From Sphingobium sp. (GTDB taxonomy: Bacteria; Pseudomonadota; Alphaproteobacteria; Sphingomonadales; Sphingomonadaceae): 22,595 nucleotides of DNA. The stretch covers positions 1 through 22,595 of the forward strand of contig JASBTC010000234.1 in NCBI GenBank assembly GCA_030148625.1, given 5' to 3'. The notes beneath the pieces are model-generated. The model had not been told where the DNA came from. It did not search any database and saw only the letters and a list, made by a program, of their open reading frames with translations. Below are positions 6,319-13,792 of this stretch, piece by piece (within the stretch, counting starts at the first letter, position 1; each line of letters opens with the position of its first letter). A program made the translations under genes and the position numbers.

Positions 6319-7940
6319 GCGGGTACGGCCCAGCGCTGCTTCGCATCGGCGGCGAGCGCGCCCTTGGCCACCTTGCCGCCCGAAGAGCGCGGCAGGTCGT
6401 CCATCAGGACGAGATATTCGGGAAACCATTCGCGGGAGACGCCGCGGGCTTCGAGATGCTGCGAGATCGCTTCCAGCGTCACCTGCTGGTTGGGCCGCAG
6501 CGACACATAGATGCACACACGCTCGCCGAAGACCGGATCGGGCGCGGGCACCGCCGCGACCAGCGCGATCGCCGGATGCGTCGCAACCTCTGCCTCGATC
6601 GCGGGCGCGGACAGGTTCTTGCCGCCGCGGATGATGAATTCGGAGGTGCGGCCGACGACACGCAGATACTCGTCCTCGTCCACCTCGACGATGTCGCCCA
6701 TCAACATCCAGCCATCGGGCGTGAAGAGCTTCGCGTTCGCCTCGTCATCGTCCCAATAGCCGAGACAGGTGGCGGGGCCGCGACAGCCGGGCTGCCCCCT
6801 GCCCTCCACATCCGCGCCCGTGGCGGGATCGAACAGGCGGACCTCCATCTCCGCGATCACCCGGCCCGCCGTGGTCAGGCGACGGTCGCGCGTGTCGGTG
6901 GAGGTGGTGCGGCTGAGCGCGCCCGTCTCGTTCGATCCGTAGAATTGGAGCACCGCGGCGCCGGTCACCTCCTCGAACTCGGCGGCGCGGCGATAGGGCA
7001 CGGCCTCTCCGCCGGTGAACATCGCGCGCAGCGACGACAGGTCGCGCGGGCGCTCCGCCTGTTCGTTGAGCAGCATGATGAACTGGGTGGAGACGCAGCA
7101 CAGCACGGTCACCCGCTCGCGCTCGATCATGTCGAGCGCGGTGCCCGCGTCGAATTTCGGCAGCACGACGGTGGGGCAGCCGAGAATGGCGGGCGAGAAA
7201 TGCGCGGTCCACAGGCCGAAGCCGAACGGCGCCGGCACCGCGCCCATGAAGATCTCGTCTTCGGCGAAGCGGCCGGCCTCTGCCGCGAGTTGGTGGAAAT
7301 AGAACCAGCGATTCTGCGTGTGCATCACGCATTTGGGCATACCGGTTGTGCCCGACGTGGAATTGATCAGGAACAGCGCGTCGGGATCGCCGGGCGGGAA
7401 CGGCGCATGGGCGGGCATCTCGCCGGCGCTCCAGTTCCGCTGCGCGATCAGGTCGGGCACGATCAGCGTATCGGCCAGTGGTGCCCCCTGTGCCCGCACC
7501 GCTTCGACCAGCGCGTCCAATGTCCGCTCGCGTGTCGCCTCATGCGCGATCAGCAAGGTGGCGCCGGTGCGCTTGAGCAGATGCGCGATCTCCGCCACGC
7601 CGGCGCGTGCGCCGATGCCCACCGCGACCATGCCGGCACGCTCGATGCCGAGCAGCGCGGCATGCACCGCCGGACCGTCGGGCAGCAGCACCGCGACGCG
7701 CGCGCCGATGGCCAGCCCCTTGCCCGCGATCAGCGCGGCGATGCGTGTCGCGGCCCGATCATAAGCGCCCCAGGAGAAACGCCCCTCCGGCGTGATCCAG
7801 GCGGGTTCGCCGGGCTTCGTCGCGGCGAGCGCTGCGACGCGATCCGACAGCGTGGTCTCCCCCCACCAGCCGGCATCGCGATAGCGTGCGGCAGCTTCGG
7901 GATCAGCGCGCAGGCTACGGGCGATCTCAAGCGGCTTCAC
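6315..7940 (-). CDS. AMP-dependent acyl-CoA synthetase/ligase, GTG start
   Basis: A 541-residue ANL-superfamily ligase forming an acyl-CoA through an acyl-AMP. The phosphate-binding loop STSGTTGMPK is at 194-203, the A5 motif FYGSNETG near 350, the motor/hinge segment GDIVEVDEDEYLRVVGRTSE in the last quarter, and the A10 lysine region (SSGGKVAKG, Lys523/Lys526) at the end. The start is a GTG at 7940, 14 bp inside the preceding dehydrogenase gene, but a clear GGGGAGG lies about 6 nt before it. It resembles benzoate- and cholate-type ligases more than long-chain FadD enzymes, and I do not see it as an orthologue of the HIP-CoA ligase FadD3. Its place directly after the acyl-CoA dehydrogenase pair suggests it loads a steroid-derived acid for beta-oxidation. 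Confidence 0.9.
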   Translation of the reverse strand: MKPLEIARSLRADPEAAARYRDAGWWGETTLSDRVAALAATKPGEPAWITPEGRFSWGAYDRAATRIAALIAGKGLAIGARVAVLLPDGPAVHAALLGIERAGMVAVGIGARAGVAEIAHLLKRTGATLLIAHEATRERTLDALVEAVRAQGAPLADTLIVPDLIAQRNWSAGEMPAHAPFPPGDPDALFLINSTSGTTGMPKCVMHTQNRWFYFHQLAAEAGRFAEDEIFMGAVPAPFGFGLWTAHFSPAILGCPTVVLPKFDAGTALDMIERERVTVLCCVSTQFIMLLNEQAERPRDLSSLRAMFTGGEAVPYRRAAEFEEVTGAAVLQFYGSNETGALSRTTSTDTRDRRLTTAGRVIAEMEVRLFDPATGADVEGRGQPGCRGPATCLGYWDDDEANAKLFTPDGWMLMGDIVEVDEDEYLRVVGRTSEFIIRGGKNLSAPAIEAEVATHPAIALVAAVPAPDPVFGERVCIYVSLRPNQQVTLEAISQHLEARGVSREWFPEYLVLMDDLPRSSGGKVAKGALAADAKQRWAVPA

Positions 7941-8970
7941 GGGCGACCTCCCCGGCGGATGCGATGTCGAAGGTCCGGTCCGCGCCGAGCGGCGCCGACA
8001 TGATATGCGCGGCGACGCGCGCGCGATGGAACGCGGGCGTGCCCCAGGCCTGGCCGAGCGCGAGCGCGCGCTTCAGCAGGAAATGCACGTCGACTTCCCA
8101 GGAATAACCCATGGCGCCATGGACCTGCACCGCCGCATGCGTCGCGGCTTCGGCCGCGGCGGTCGCCGCAAGCTTGGCATGGCTGATCCGCGTGACGGAC
8201 AGCGGCGACGCCGCCATCGCGGCCGCGGCGAGCACCACCGGCCGTGCGAATTCGATCTTCACCTGCGCACTGGCGAGATGATGCTTCACCGCCTGGAACG
8301 ACCCGATCGGCTTGCCGAACTGCTGACGGTCCTTCGCATAGGCGACGGCCAGATCGACGGCGCGCTGCGCCAGCCCCAGCAATTGCGCGGCGGCGAACAG
8401 CGCGCCGCGATCGAGCGCCGCGTCCAGCAGCGCATTACCGCCGATCCGCGTCGCTCTTTTCGGCGTCCAGTCGACGCGGAAGAGGCGGCGGAACGGATCG
8501 ATGCTCGGCTGGCGCACCAGCGTGACGGCATCGCGCGGCACGAGATAGGCCGCATCGCCATCGGCCAGCAGCAACACCTCCGCCGCATCGGCATCGGCCA
8601 CGAACGGATTGACCGGATGTCCGATGGCGACCGTGCCGCCCGACAGCGCATTGCCCAGGTCCGCGTCCGCCGCCGTCAGCATCGGCACGGCGATGCCGGC
8701 ATGTTCGACCAGCGGCTCCGGCAGCGCGGCATGGCCGCACGCGATCGCGATCAACGCCATCTCGACCTGGCCGAGACCGCTGCCGCCGGCGCTCTCCGGC
8801 GCCATCGTGCCGGGCAGCCCCATCGCCACGATCTGGTCCCAGCGCACGGCATCGCGCGCCGCGCCGCTGTCGAGCAGCCGGCGCAGATCGGCGCCGGTGC
8901 AGGTGTCGGCAAACATCTGCCCGACCATCTCGGCGAGCATGTCCTGTTCGTCGGTGAGGCGGAAATCCAT
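7927..8970 (-). CDS. Acyl-CoA dehydrogenase, small subunit of a heteromeric pair
   Basis: A 347-residue acyl-CoA dehydrogenase-fold protein, shorter than typical 380-residue homomeric enzymes and like the FadE32/FadE33-type partners of steroid dehydrogenases. The FAD-contact segment DRQQFGKPIGSFQAVKH lies near residue 235, and the C-terminal VQVHGAMGYSWE segment is present. I see neither the C-terminal Y-E-G-T glutamate nor a helix-G glutamate, so it probably lacks its own catalytic base and completes the FAD site of its neighbour. The ATG at 8970 has GAGG upstream and lies 5 bp after the large-subunit gene. A longer frame to 10179 exists only because the antisense-like frame stays open; it would overlap the large subunit and is rejected. 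Role: alpha-beta dehydrogenation of a steroid acyl-CoA as an alpha2beta2 complex (inferred from family). Confidence 0.9.
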   Translation of the reverse strand: MDFRLTDEQDMLAEMVGQMFADTCTGADLRRLLDSGAARDAVRWDQIVAMGLPGTMAPESAGGSGLGQVEMALIAIACGHAALPEPLVEHAGIAVPMLTAADADLGNALSGGTVAIGHPVNPFVADADAAEVLLLADGDAAYLVPRDAVTLVRQPSIDPFRRLFRVDWTPKRATRIGGNALLDAALDRGALFAAAQLLGLAQRAVDLAVAYAKDRQQFGKPIGSFQAVKHHLASAQVKIEFARPVVLAAAAMAASPLSVTRISHAKLAATAAAEAATHAAVQVHGAMGYSWEVDVHFLLKRALALGQAWGTPAFHRARVAAHIMSAPLGADRTFDIASAGEVAREAA

Positions 8971-8975
8971 TGCGA

Positions 8976-10136
8976 CTACCTCGGCATGCCGAGCATCCGC
9001 TCGGCGATGATGTTGCGCTGGATCTCGTTCGCGCCGGCATAGATCGGGCCGGCGAGCGAGAAGACATAGCTGTCCAGCCAGTCCTGGATATCGGCCGAGG
9101 CGTCGGGCGCGGCGCCGGTCAGTTCGGCCTCCGCCCCCAGGATCGACAGCGCGGTGCGGTGCAGGTCGAGATCGAGTTCCGACCAGAAGATCTTGTTGGT
9201 GCTCGTCTCCGGCCCGATCGTGCCGCCCGCCATCAGCCGGCTCGCCGTGGCGTAGATCGACAGCGCATAGGCGTCCGCATCCATCCAGGCTTGCATCACC
9301 GCGGCCTGCGCCAGCGGATCGGCGCTTCCCTGACGCTTGCGATACAGGTCGACCAGCTTCGCCGCCGCCACCTGGAAGCGCGCGGGGCTGCGCAGCATCA
9401 GCCCGCGTTCGAAGCCCGCGGTTGACATGCAGACCGCCCAGCCCTGCCCTTCCTCGCCCAGCCGGTTGGCGGCGGGCACGCGGACATCGTCGAGGAACAG
9501 TTCGGCGAAGACCGGCTTGCCGTCGAGCCGCTTGATCGGCTGCACTGTGACGCCCACCGCATCGAGCGGGAAGAGGATCAACGACAGCCCCTTGTGCCGC
9601 TCGCTGCCCGGTTCGCGGAACAGGCCGAATGCCCAGTCGGCATGGACCGCGCGCGACGACCAGATCTTGTGGCCGGACAGGATATAATCCTCGCCGTCGC
9701 GCACCGCGGTGGCACGCACGCCGGCCAGATCGCTGCCCGCGCCCGGCTCCGACCAGGCCTGCGCCCAGATCTCGTCGCCCGCCGCCATCGCGGGCAGGAA
9801 ACGTGCCTTCTGCTCCGGCGTGCCATATTCGATCAGCGTGGGGCCGAGCAGGAAGATGCCGTTCTGGTTGACGCGCAGCGGCGCGCCGGCGCGATAATAT
9901 TCCTCTTCGAAGATCAGCCAGCGGATCAGATCGAGCCCGCGCCCGCCATAATCGACGGGCCAGGTCACCATGCCCCAGCCGCCGGCATTCAGCGTCCGTT
10001 CCCAGGCGCGGTGCGCCTCGAAGCCTTCGATGCTCGAATCGAAATCGGGCAGCGCCTGCGCGGGCACATGCGCGGCCAGCCACTGGCGTATCTCGGCGCG
10101 AAAAGCCTGTTCGGCAGGAGAGTAACGGAGGTCCAC
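8976..10136 (-). CDS. Acyl-CoA dehydrogenase, large subunit, FadE31-like
   Basis: A 386-residue acyl-CoA dehydrogenase resembling FadE31 of the mycobacterial KstR2 regulon: FEEEYYRAGAP (76-86), the FAD/substrate segment IWAQAWSEPGAGSDLA (123-138), KIWSSRA (157-163), a helix with GFERGLMLRSPARF (241-254), and the C-terminal AGANEIQRNIIAERMLG. The usual C-terminal catalytic Glu (Y-E-G-T) is replaced by Ala. Glu243 in the F-E-R-G helix sits where isovaleryl-CoA dehydrogenase and steroid heterotetramers keep their base, so this subunit is probably the catalytic one. The start is GTG 10136, 2 bp after echA20; the M-D-L-x-Y opening fits the family. Expected reaction: alpha-beta desaturation of a ring C/D-derived acyl-CoA. 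Confidence 0.91.
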   Translation of the reverse strand: MDLRYSPAEQAFRAEIRQWLAAHVPAQALPDFDSSIEGFEAHRAWERTLNAGGWGMVTWPVDYGGRGLDLIRWLIFEEEYYRAGAPLRVNQNGIFLLGPTLIEYGTPEQKARFLPAMAAGDEIWAQAWSEPGAGSDLAGVRATAVRDGEDYILSGHKIWSSRAVHADWAFGLFREPGSERHKGLSLILFPLDAVGVTVQPIKRLDGKPVFAELFLDDVRVPAANRLGEEGQGWAVCMSTAGFERGLMLRSPARFQVAAAKLVDLYRKRQGSADPLAQAAVMQAWMDADAYALSIYATASRLMAGGTIGPETSTNKIFWSELDLDLHRTALSILGAEAELTGAAPDASADIQDWLDSYVFSLAGPIYAGANEIQRNIIAERMLGMPR

Positions 10137-10138
10137 GA

Positions 10139-10888
10139 TCAGTAGTCCGCCGCCTTGCCGCTCTGGACGAAGGCATCACGCGCGCGCTGGCTATCCTCGT
10201 GCAGATACATTTCCAAGGTGAAGCCCTGTTCGAAGCGATAGCCGTGATCGACGTCGCGCGGCTCGATCCCGTTCAGCGCCTCCTTGGCGGTCACCAGCGC
10301 GGTGCGGCTCTTGGCGGCGATCACCGCGCAGAAGGCGCGCGCTTCCTCCTCCAGCTTTTCGCGCGGCACGACCTTCTCGACCGCACCGAGCCGATAGGCT
10401 TCGGCCGCATCGATCCGCCCGGCGGTGAAGAAGGCGGCACGCACCTTCTGCAACGGGAACATGCGCATCAGATGGCTGGCGCCGCCCATCGCGCCGCGAT
10501 CGACCTCGGGCAAAGAGAAGAACGCGTCTTCGGCCGCGATCACCACATCGGATGCGCCGCAGATGCCGATGCCCGATCCGATGATGAAGCCATGGACCGC
10601 GCTCACCACCGGCACCTCGCAGGCGCGCACGGCCTGGAAGGTCCGGTAATTGCCGCGATTGAGCGCGACGATGCGTTCGGGATGCGCCTGCATCTCCTTG
10701 ATATCGACGCCGCCGCAGAAACCGCGCCCCTCGCCGCGGATCAGCACGCAGCGCACTTCGGGATCGCGGCCCATCGCCGTGACGATGTCGGGCACCGCGT
10801 TCCAGCCCGCGCTGTCCAGCGCGTTGACCGGGGGGTGATCGAGGATGATCTCGCCGATCCGGTCGGCGATGCGGGTCAGGGCGGGCAT
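10139..10888 (-). CDS. echA20: EchA20-like crotonase, steroid ring D hydrolase
   Basis: A 249-residue crotonase close to EchA20, which in Mycobacterium hydrolytically opens the last intact cyclopentanone ring (D) of HIEC-CoA to give COCHEA-CoA. Matching features are PPVNA (19-23), GRGF-x2-GVDIKEMQ (54-67), SLPEVDRGAMGGASHL (125-140), AKEALN and the YRFEQGFTLEMYL segment near the C-terminus. The first crotonase glutamate position is Gly and the second, Glu128 (LPEV), is kept. That is the same pattern I recall for EchA20. The ATG overlaps the ipdC stop as TGATG, and the dehydrogenase gene follows after 2 bp. The match rests on remembered family sequence, not an alignment. Confidence 0.87.
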   Translation of the reverse strand: MPALTRIADRIGEIILDHPPVNALDSAGWNAVPDIVTAMGRDPEVRCVLIRGEGRGFCGGVDIKEMQAHPERIVALNRGNYRTFQAVRACEVPVVSAVHGFIIGSGIGICGASDVVIAAEDAFFSLPEVDRGAMGGASHLMRMFPLQKVRAAFFTAGRIDAAEAYRLGAVEKVVPREKLEEEARAFCAVIAAKSRTALVTAKEALNGIEPRDVDHGYRFEQGFTLEMYLHEDSQRARDAFVQSGKAADY

Positions 10889-11976
10889 CAGGCACGAATC
10901 CTTGTCATGGATGGCGCCGGGGCAAGCGCGGCAATGCGGCTGCGCGCGTCACGCTCGATCGCCGCCAGCAGTTCGGCAACGCTGGGCAGGTCCTCGAGCC
11001 GCCCGGCGACCTGGCCCGTCGCCATCAGCCCGTCGTCGCCATCGCCCGACACCACGGCACGCTGGATCAAGGTCGGCGCCACCGCGGCACGCATCGCCTG
11101 CGACAGGCTGAGCCCGCCATGGCTGCGCATGCCCTGCGCCGAGCGCAGAAGATCGCCCCATGACGCGCCGGTCGCGCGTTTCATCGCCAGTCCCGCAGAC
11201 ATCGCGCCCAGCCAGGATGCCATCGACCCACCCGACATCGCATGGCGCAGCGCGGCATTGCGGATCATTCGTTGCGGCAATCCGTCGATCGCGTCGGTCA
11301 CCAAAATGTCGTCGGTGCCCGCGGCGACGTAGCGCTGCTTGACCGACGCGGGCACCGGGCTCTCCCGCGTCATCAGGAAACGCGTGCCCATCGCGATGCC
11401 CGACGCCCCATAAGCCAGAGCCGCCGCAAGCCCGCGCCCGTCAGCGAAACCGCCCGCGGCCACGACGGGCAGGTCGACCGCGTCGAGCACCTGCGGCAAC
11501 AGCACCGTCGAGGCCACCGATCCCGTATGGCCGCCGCCTTCGCCGCCCTGCACCACCAGCATATCGACGCCGAGCGACGCCATCTTGCGGGCATGCTTGA
11601 CCGCACCGACCGTCGGCACGCAGATTATGCCGGCATCGCGGAAGCGCCCTATGATCTTCGCATCGGGGCCGCGCCCGAAGCTGACCGCGCGCACCTGATC
11701 GCGATTGGCGATGACGATATCGACCAGCTCGGCCGCGCCGGGCTGGAACATGTGGAAATTGACGCCGAACGGCCGCGAGGTCAGCCGCCTGACCTCCGCG
11801 ATCTTCGCCGCAGCCTCGCCCGGCGTCATCACCGCAGCACCCAGAAAACCGAACCCGCCTGCCTCGACCGTCGCCGCCACCAGCACGGGCTCGGCGATCC
11901 AGCCCATCGCGGTCTGGATCACCGGCAGCCGGCAGCCGAGCATATCGGTCAAGGGCGTGGCGAGCGGATCGGTCAT
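10888..11976 (-). CDS. ipdC: IpdC-like FMN-dependent dehydrogenase (nitronate monooxygenase/2-nitropropane dioxygenase family)
   Basis: A 362-residue TIM-barrel flavoprotein of the nitronate monooxygenase family, resembling IpdC, which in the HIP pathway introduces the ring double bond before ring D opening. Visible are an N-terminal P-V-I-Q-T-A-M-G-W strand (18-26), QGGEGGGHTG with His150 (143-152), the FMN phosphate motif AAGGFADGRG (173-182) and AMGTRF (195-200). The IpdC-like C-terminal half contains A-T-G-Q-V-A-G followed by D-L-P-S. Length agrees with IpdC (about 355). It shares ATGA with the upstream crotonase and TGATG with echA20, so its expression is tied to both. True nitronate oxidation is unlikely given the neighbours. 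Annotators will often call it simply nitronate monooxygenase. Confidence 0.89.
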   Translation of the reverse strand: MTDPLATPLTDMLGCRLPVIQTAMGWIAEPVLVAATVEAGGFGFLGAAVMTPGEAAAKIAEVRRLTSRPFGVNFHMFQPGAAELVDIVIANRDQVRAVSFGRGPDAKIIGRFRDAGIICVPTVGAVKHARKMASLGVDMLVVQGGEGGGHTGSVASTVLLPQVLDAVDLPVVAAGGFADGRGLAAALAYGASGIAMGTRFLMTRESPVPASVKQRYVAAGTDDILVTDAIDGLPQRMIRNAALRHAMSGGSMASWLGAMSAGLAMKRATGASWGDLLRSAQGMRSHGGLSLSQAMRAAVAPTLIQRAVVSGDGDDGLMATGQVAGRLEDLPSVAELLAAIERDARSRIAALAPAPSMTRIRA

Positions 11977-12866
11977 TCGCCCTCGGCGCGCCTGTTGTCC
12001 GCGGCCGCGCTCTTGCCGGTCACCCCGCCAAGCGCATTGCCGGTCGTCAGGTCGTTCTGGGCATGCGCGAAATGATGCATATGGAATGCCGCGTCCATCG
12101 CGTTGCGCTTGCCGCGCAGTTCCTCGACATGGTTCACCGCCTGCTTGGTCAGCCACATGCCGAGCGAGCCCTGGACGGCCAGCTTCGCCGCCATCTCCGC
12201 CGTCGCCTGCTGCAGCTCCGCGCGCGGCACCACCTTGTTGACCATGCCGAAGGCGTAGGCGCGCTCGGCGCCCATGCGCTCGCCGAGCAGCAGGAATTCC
12301 TTGGCGACGCGCGGCGGCAGTTCGAAGCCGTGCGCGAAATATTCGACCCCTGGAATGCCCATCAGCTTCGACACGGGATCCTGGAAGAACGCATCGTCGG
12401 ATGCGACGATCAGGTCGCATACCCAGGCGAGCATCAGCCCGCCCGCAATGCAGGCGCCCTGCACCATCGCGATGGTCGGCTTGGTGATATCACGCCAGCG
12501 GCGACACATGCCGAGATAGACTTCCTGCTCGCGCGTATAGAGCAGTTCAGCGCCGGGGCGTCCGACATGGTCGGGCACCAGATGCACGCGATCGAAGCTA
12601 CGCGCGATATCGCGCCCCGGCGTACCGATATCGTGGCCGGCGGAGAAATGCTTGCCCGCGCCGGCCAGCACGATCGCCTTCACCTCAGGATCGTCGACCG
12701 CCCGGCGGAAGGCCGCGTCGAGCGCATAGGTCATCTGGCTGTTCTGCGCGTTATTGTAGCGCTCGCGATTCATCGTCACCCAGGCGGCGCCGTCGCGGAC
12801 CTCGTAGAGGACCGGCGTCTCGGTCTCGTAGACGATATCCGCCGCGCCCGGCGTGCCCGAAGTCAT
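11973..12866 (-). CDS. Enoyl-CoA hydratase/isomerase family protein with both catalytic glutamates replaced
   Basis: A 297-residue crotonase with an N-terminal extension of about 20 residues and a C-terminal tail. The oxyanion-hole segment H-F-S-A-G-H-D-I (73-80) and AGG (141-143) are kept. The two positions that hold the hydratase glutamates are Met145 and Val165, so water addition by the standard mechanism is doubtful. A deprotonating or hydrolytic role, or a base elsewhere (Glu175 in GIPGVEYF), is possible. It is the first gene of the 14-gene run, with GGAGAGGG 7 nt before the ATG and a 121-bp gap with a candidate promoter upstream. Its leading position next to ipdC and echA20 suggests a ring C/D step. 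I cannot assign it to a specific one. Confidence 0.88.
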   Translation of the reverse strand: MTSGTPGAADIVYETETPVLYEVRDGAAWVTMNRERYNNAQNSQMTYALDAAFRRAVDDPEVKAIVLAGAGKHFSAGHDIGTPGRDIARSFDRVHLVPDHVGRPGAELLYTREQEVYLGMCRRWRDITKPTIAMVQGACIAGGLMLAWVCDLIVASDDAFFQDPVSKLMGIPGVEYFAHGFELPPRVAKEFLLLGERMGAERAYAFGMVNKVVPRAELQQATAEMAAKLAVQGSLGMWLTKQAVNHVEELRGKRNAMDAAFHMHHFAHAQNDLTTGNALGGVTGKSAAADNRRAEGE

Positions 12867-12893
12867 GGGATGTCCCTCTCCATCTTCAGATTA

Positions 12894-12922
12894 TCAATCA
12901 TTGCAATCTTGAGGAGCGTCAA
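12894..12922 (-). promoter_or_regulatory. Candidate promoter of the 14-gene run with an internal 8-bp palindrome
   Basis: In the gap between ipdB and the first crotonase, the minus strand reads TTGACG (12922-12917) as a good -35 element. An AT-rich patch TTGATAAT follows at 12898-12891; the best spaced hexamers (GATTGA or ATTGAT, 17-18 bp spacing) match the -10 consensus poorly. The perfect palindrome ATTGCAAT (12900-12907) lies between the two elements, where a repressor would block polymerase. The rest of the 121-bp gap shows no strong hairpin or gene. Confidence 0.32.
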
Positions 12923-12987
12923 CACCGTGGGCGATAGCGTCACGGCAAGCATGCGGTGCTTTCGCGACATCGCAGCCGCCCGAGCGA

Positions 12988-13782
12988 TCACATGGCGCGA
13001 ACGGCCGGCGGATTTCCCTTGAGGAGGGTCGCGCGGATATCGTGCGGATCAAGCCGGCGAATGACCGCCAGTGCCTCAGAATCTGGCAGCGGCGTCACCG
13101 GAATGGCGCCATCCGGCACTGCAACGTCGAAGCCGGTATTCTCGCGAACCTCGTCGACCGAAACACCGGGATGCAGCGAGACAAGACGGATCGCATGATC
13201 GACACCGCCGAAATCCAGGACGCACAAATTGGTGATGATCCGCCGCAGTTCCAGCCGATGCGGCTTGCGGCCGTCGGGCCAGCGTGCCGGATTATAGCCA
13301 ACCGAACAGACGAAATCGACTTCGCCCGCCACCATCGAGCGCCGGCTGTGCTGAGGCACGAAATAGCTGTTGGGGTGCGAGATACTGTTGCCGGGGAAAC
13401 CGCGCGCGCCCAGCAATGCGGCCTTTGGCGCCGCATGATCACCGATCACGCTGATATTGGTCTGGCCGAAACGGTCGATCTGCACCGGAGCGACCAGGGC
13501 ATGGCGGCGTCCGCCCCACAGATTGTCGAAAGTGCGGGCAAAAGGCGCCCAGCCCTCGACGGTCGGCCCGGTATCACGCGGCCCGATCGATGCCGGTTCT
13601 TCGAGGAACATATTCTCCCCGTCGGTGATCATCAGCCGCGGGTTGAAGGTCAGCTTGGCCAGGCTGGCGCCCAGCCTGGGGATCGGCGTGATCCCGGTCG
13701 CCAGCCATTCGGGATCGCCCCGCCACACCTCGGCACAGGCGGCGATGAGCAATTCGGCGAGCGTGACGCTGGTGTCGGTCAT
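12988..13782 (-). CDS. ipdB: IpdB, beta subunit of the steroid ring C-opening CoA hydrolase
   Basis: A 264-residue protein of the CoA-transferase family I beta type, paired with ipdA. In Mycobacterium, Rhodococcus and Comamonas, IpdAB (ScdL1L2) opens the last steroid ring (C) of COCHEA-CoA hydrolytically rather than transferring CoA. Features are an N-terminal A-E-L-L-I-A-A helix, the G-I-T-P-I-P-R-L-G segment (30-38), GENMFLEEP, a W-G-G-R-R-H motif and the P-G-N-S-I-S-H-P-N-S strand. The start chosen is ATG 13782, which has AGGAG 6 nt upstream and lies 10 bp after the ipdA stop; a longer frame to 14001 would overlap ipdA and is rejected. Confidence 0.88.
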   Translation of the reverse strand: MTDTSVTLAELLIAACAEVWRGDPEWLATGITPIPRLGASLAKLTFNPRLMITDGENMFLEEPASIGPRDTGPTVEGWAPFARTFDNLWGGRRHALVAPVQIDRFGQTNISVIGDHAAPKAALLGARGFPGNSISHPNSYFVPQHSRRSMVAGEVDFVCSVGYNPARWPDGRKPHRLELRRIITNLCVLDFGGVDHAIRLVSLHPGVSVDEVRENTGFDVAVPDGAIPVTPLPDSEALAVIRRLDPHDIRATLLKGNPPAVRAM

Positions 13783-13792
13783 GCGGCGCTCC

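Noticed and set aside
8971..10179. Extended N-terminus for the small acyl-CoA dehydrogenase, suggesting a fusion
   Set aside because: The extra sequence is the large-subunit gene read in the wrong frame. ATG 8970 has a ribosome site and a family-like N-terminus.
12867..12987. KstR2-type operator (CAAG-N2-CTTG)
   Set aside because: Only a half-site-like CAAG is present here, and no full palindrome of that type was seen in the other gaps.
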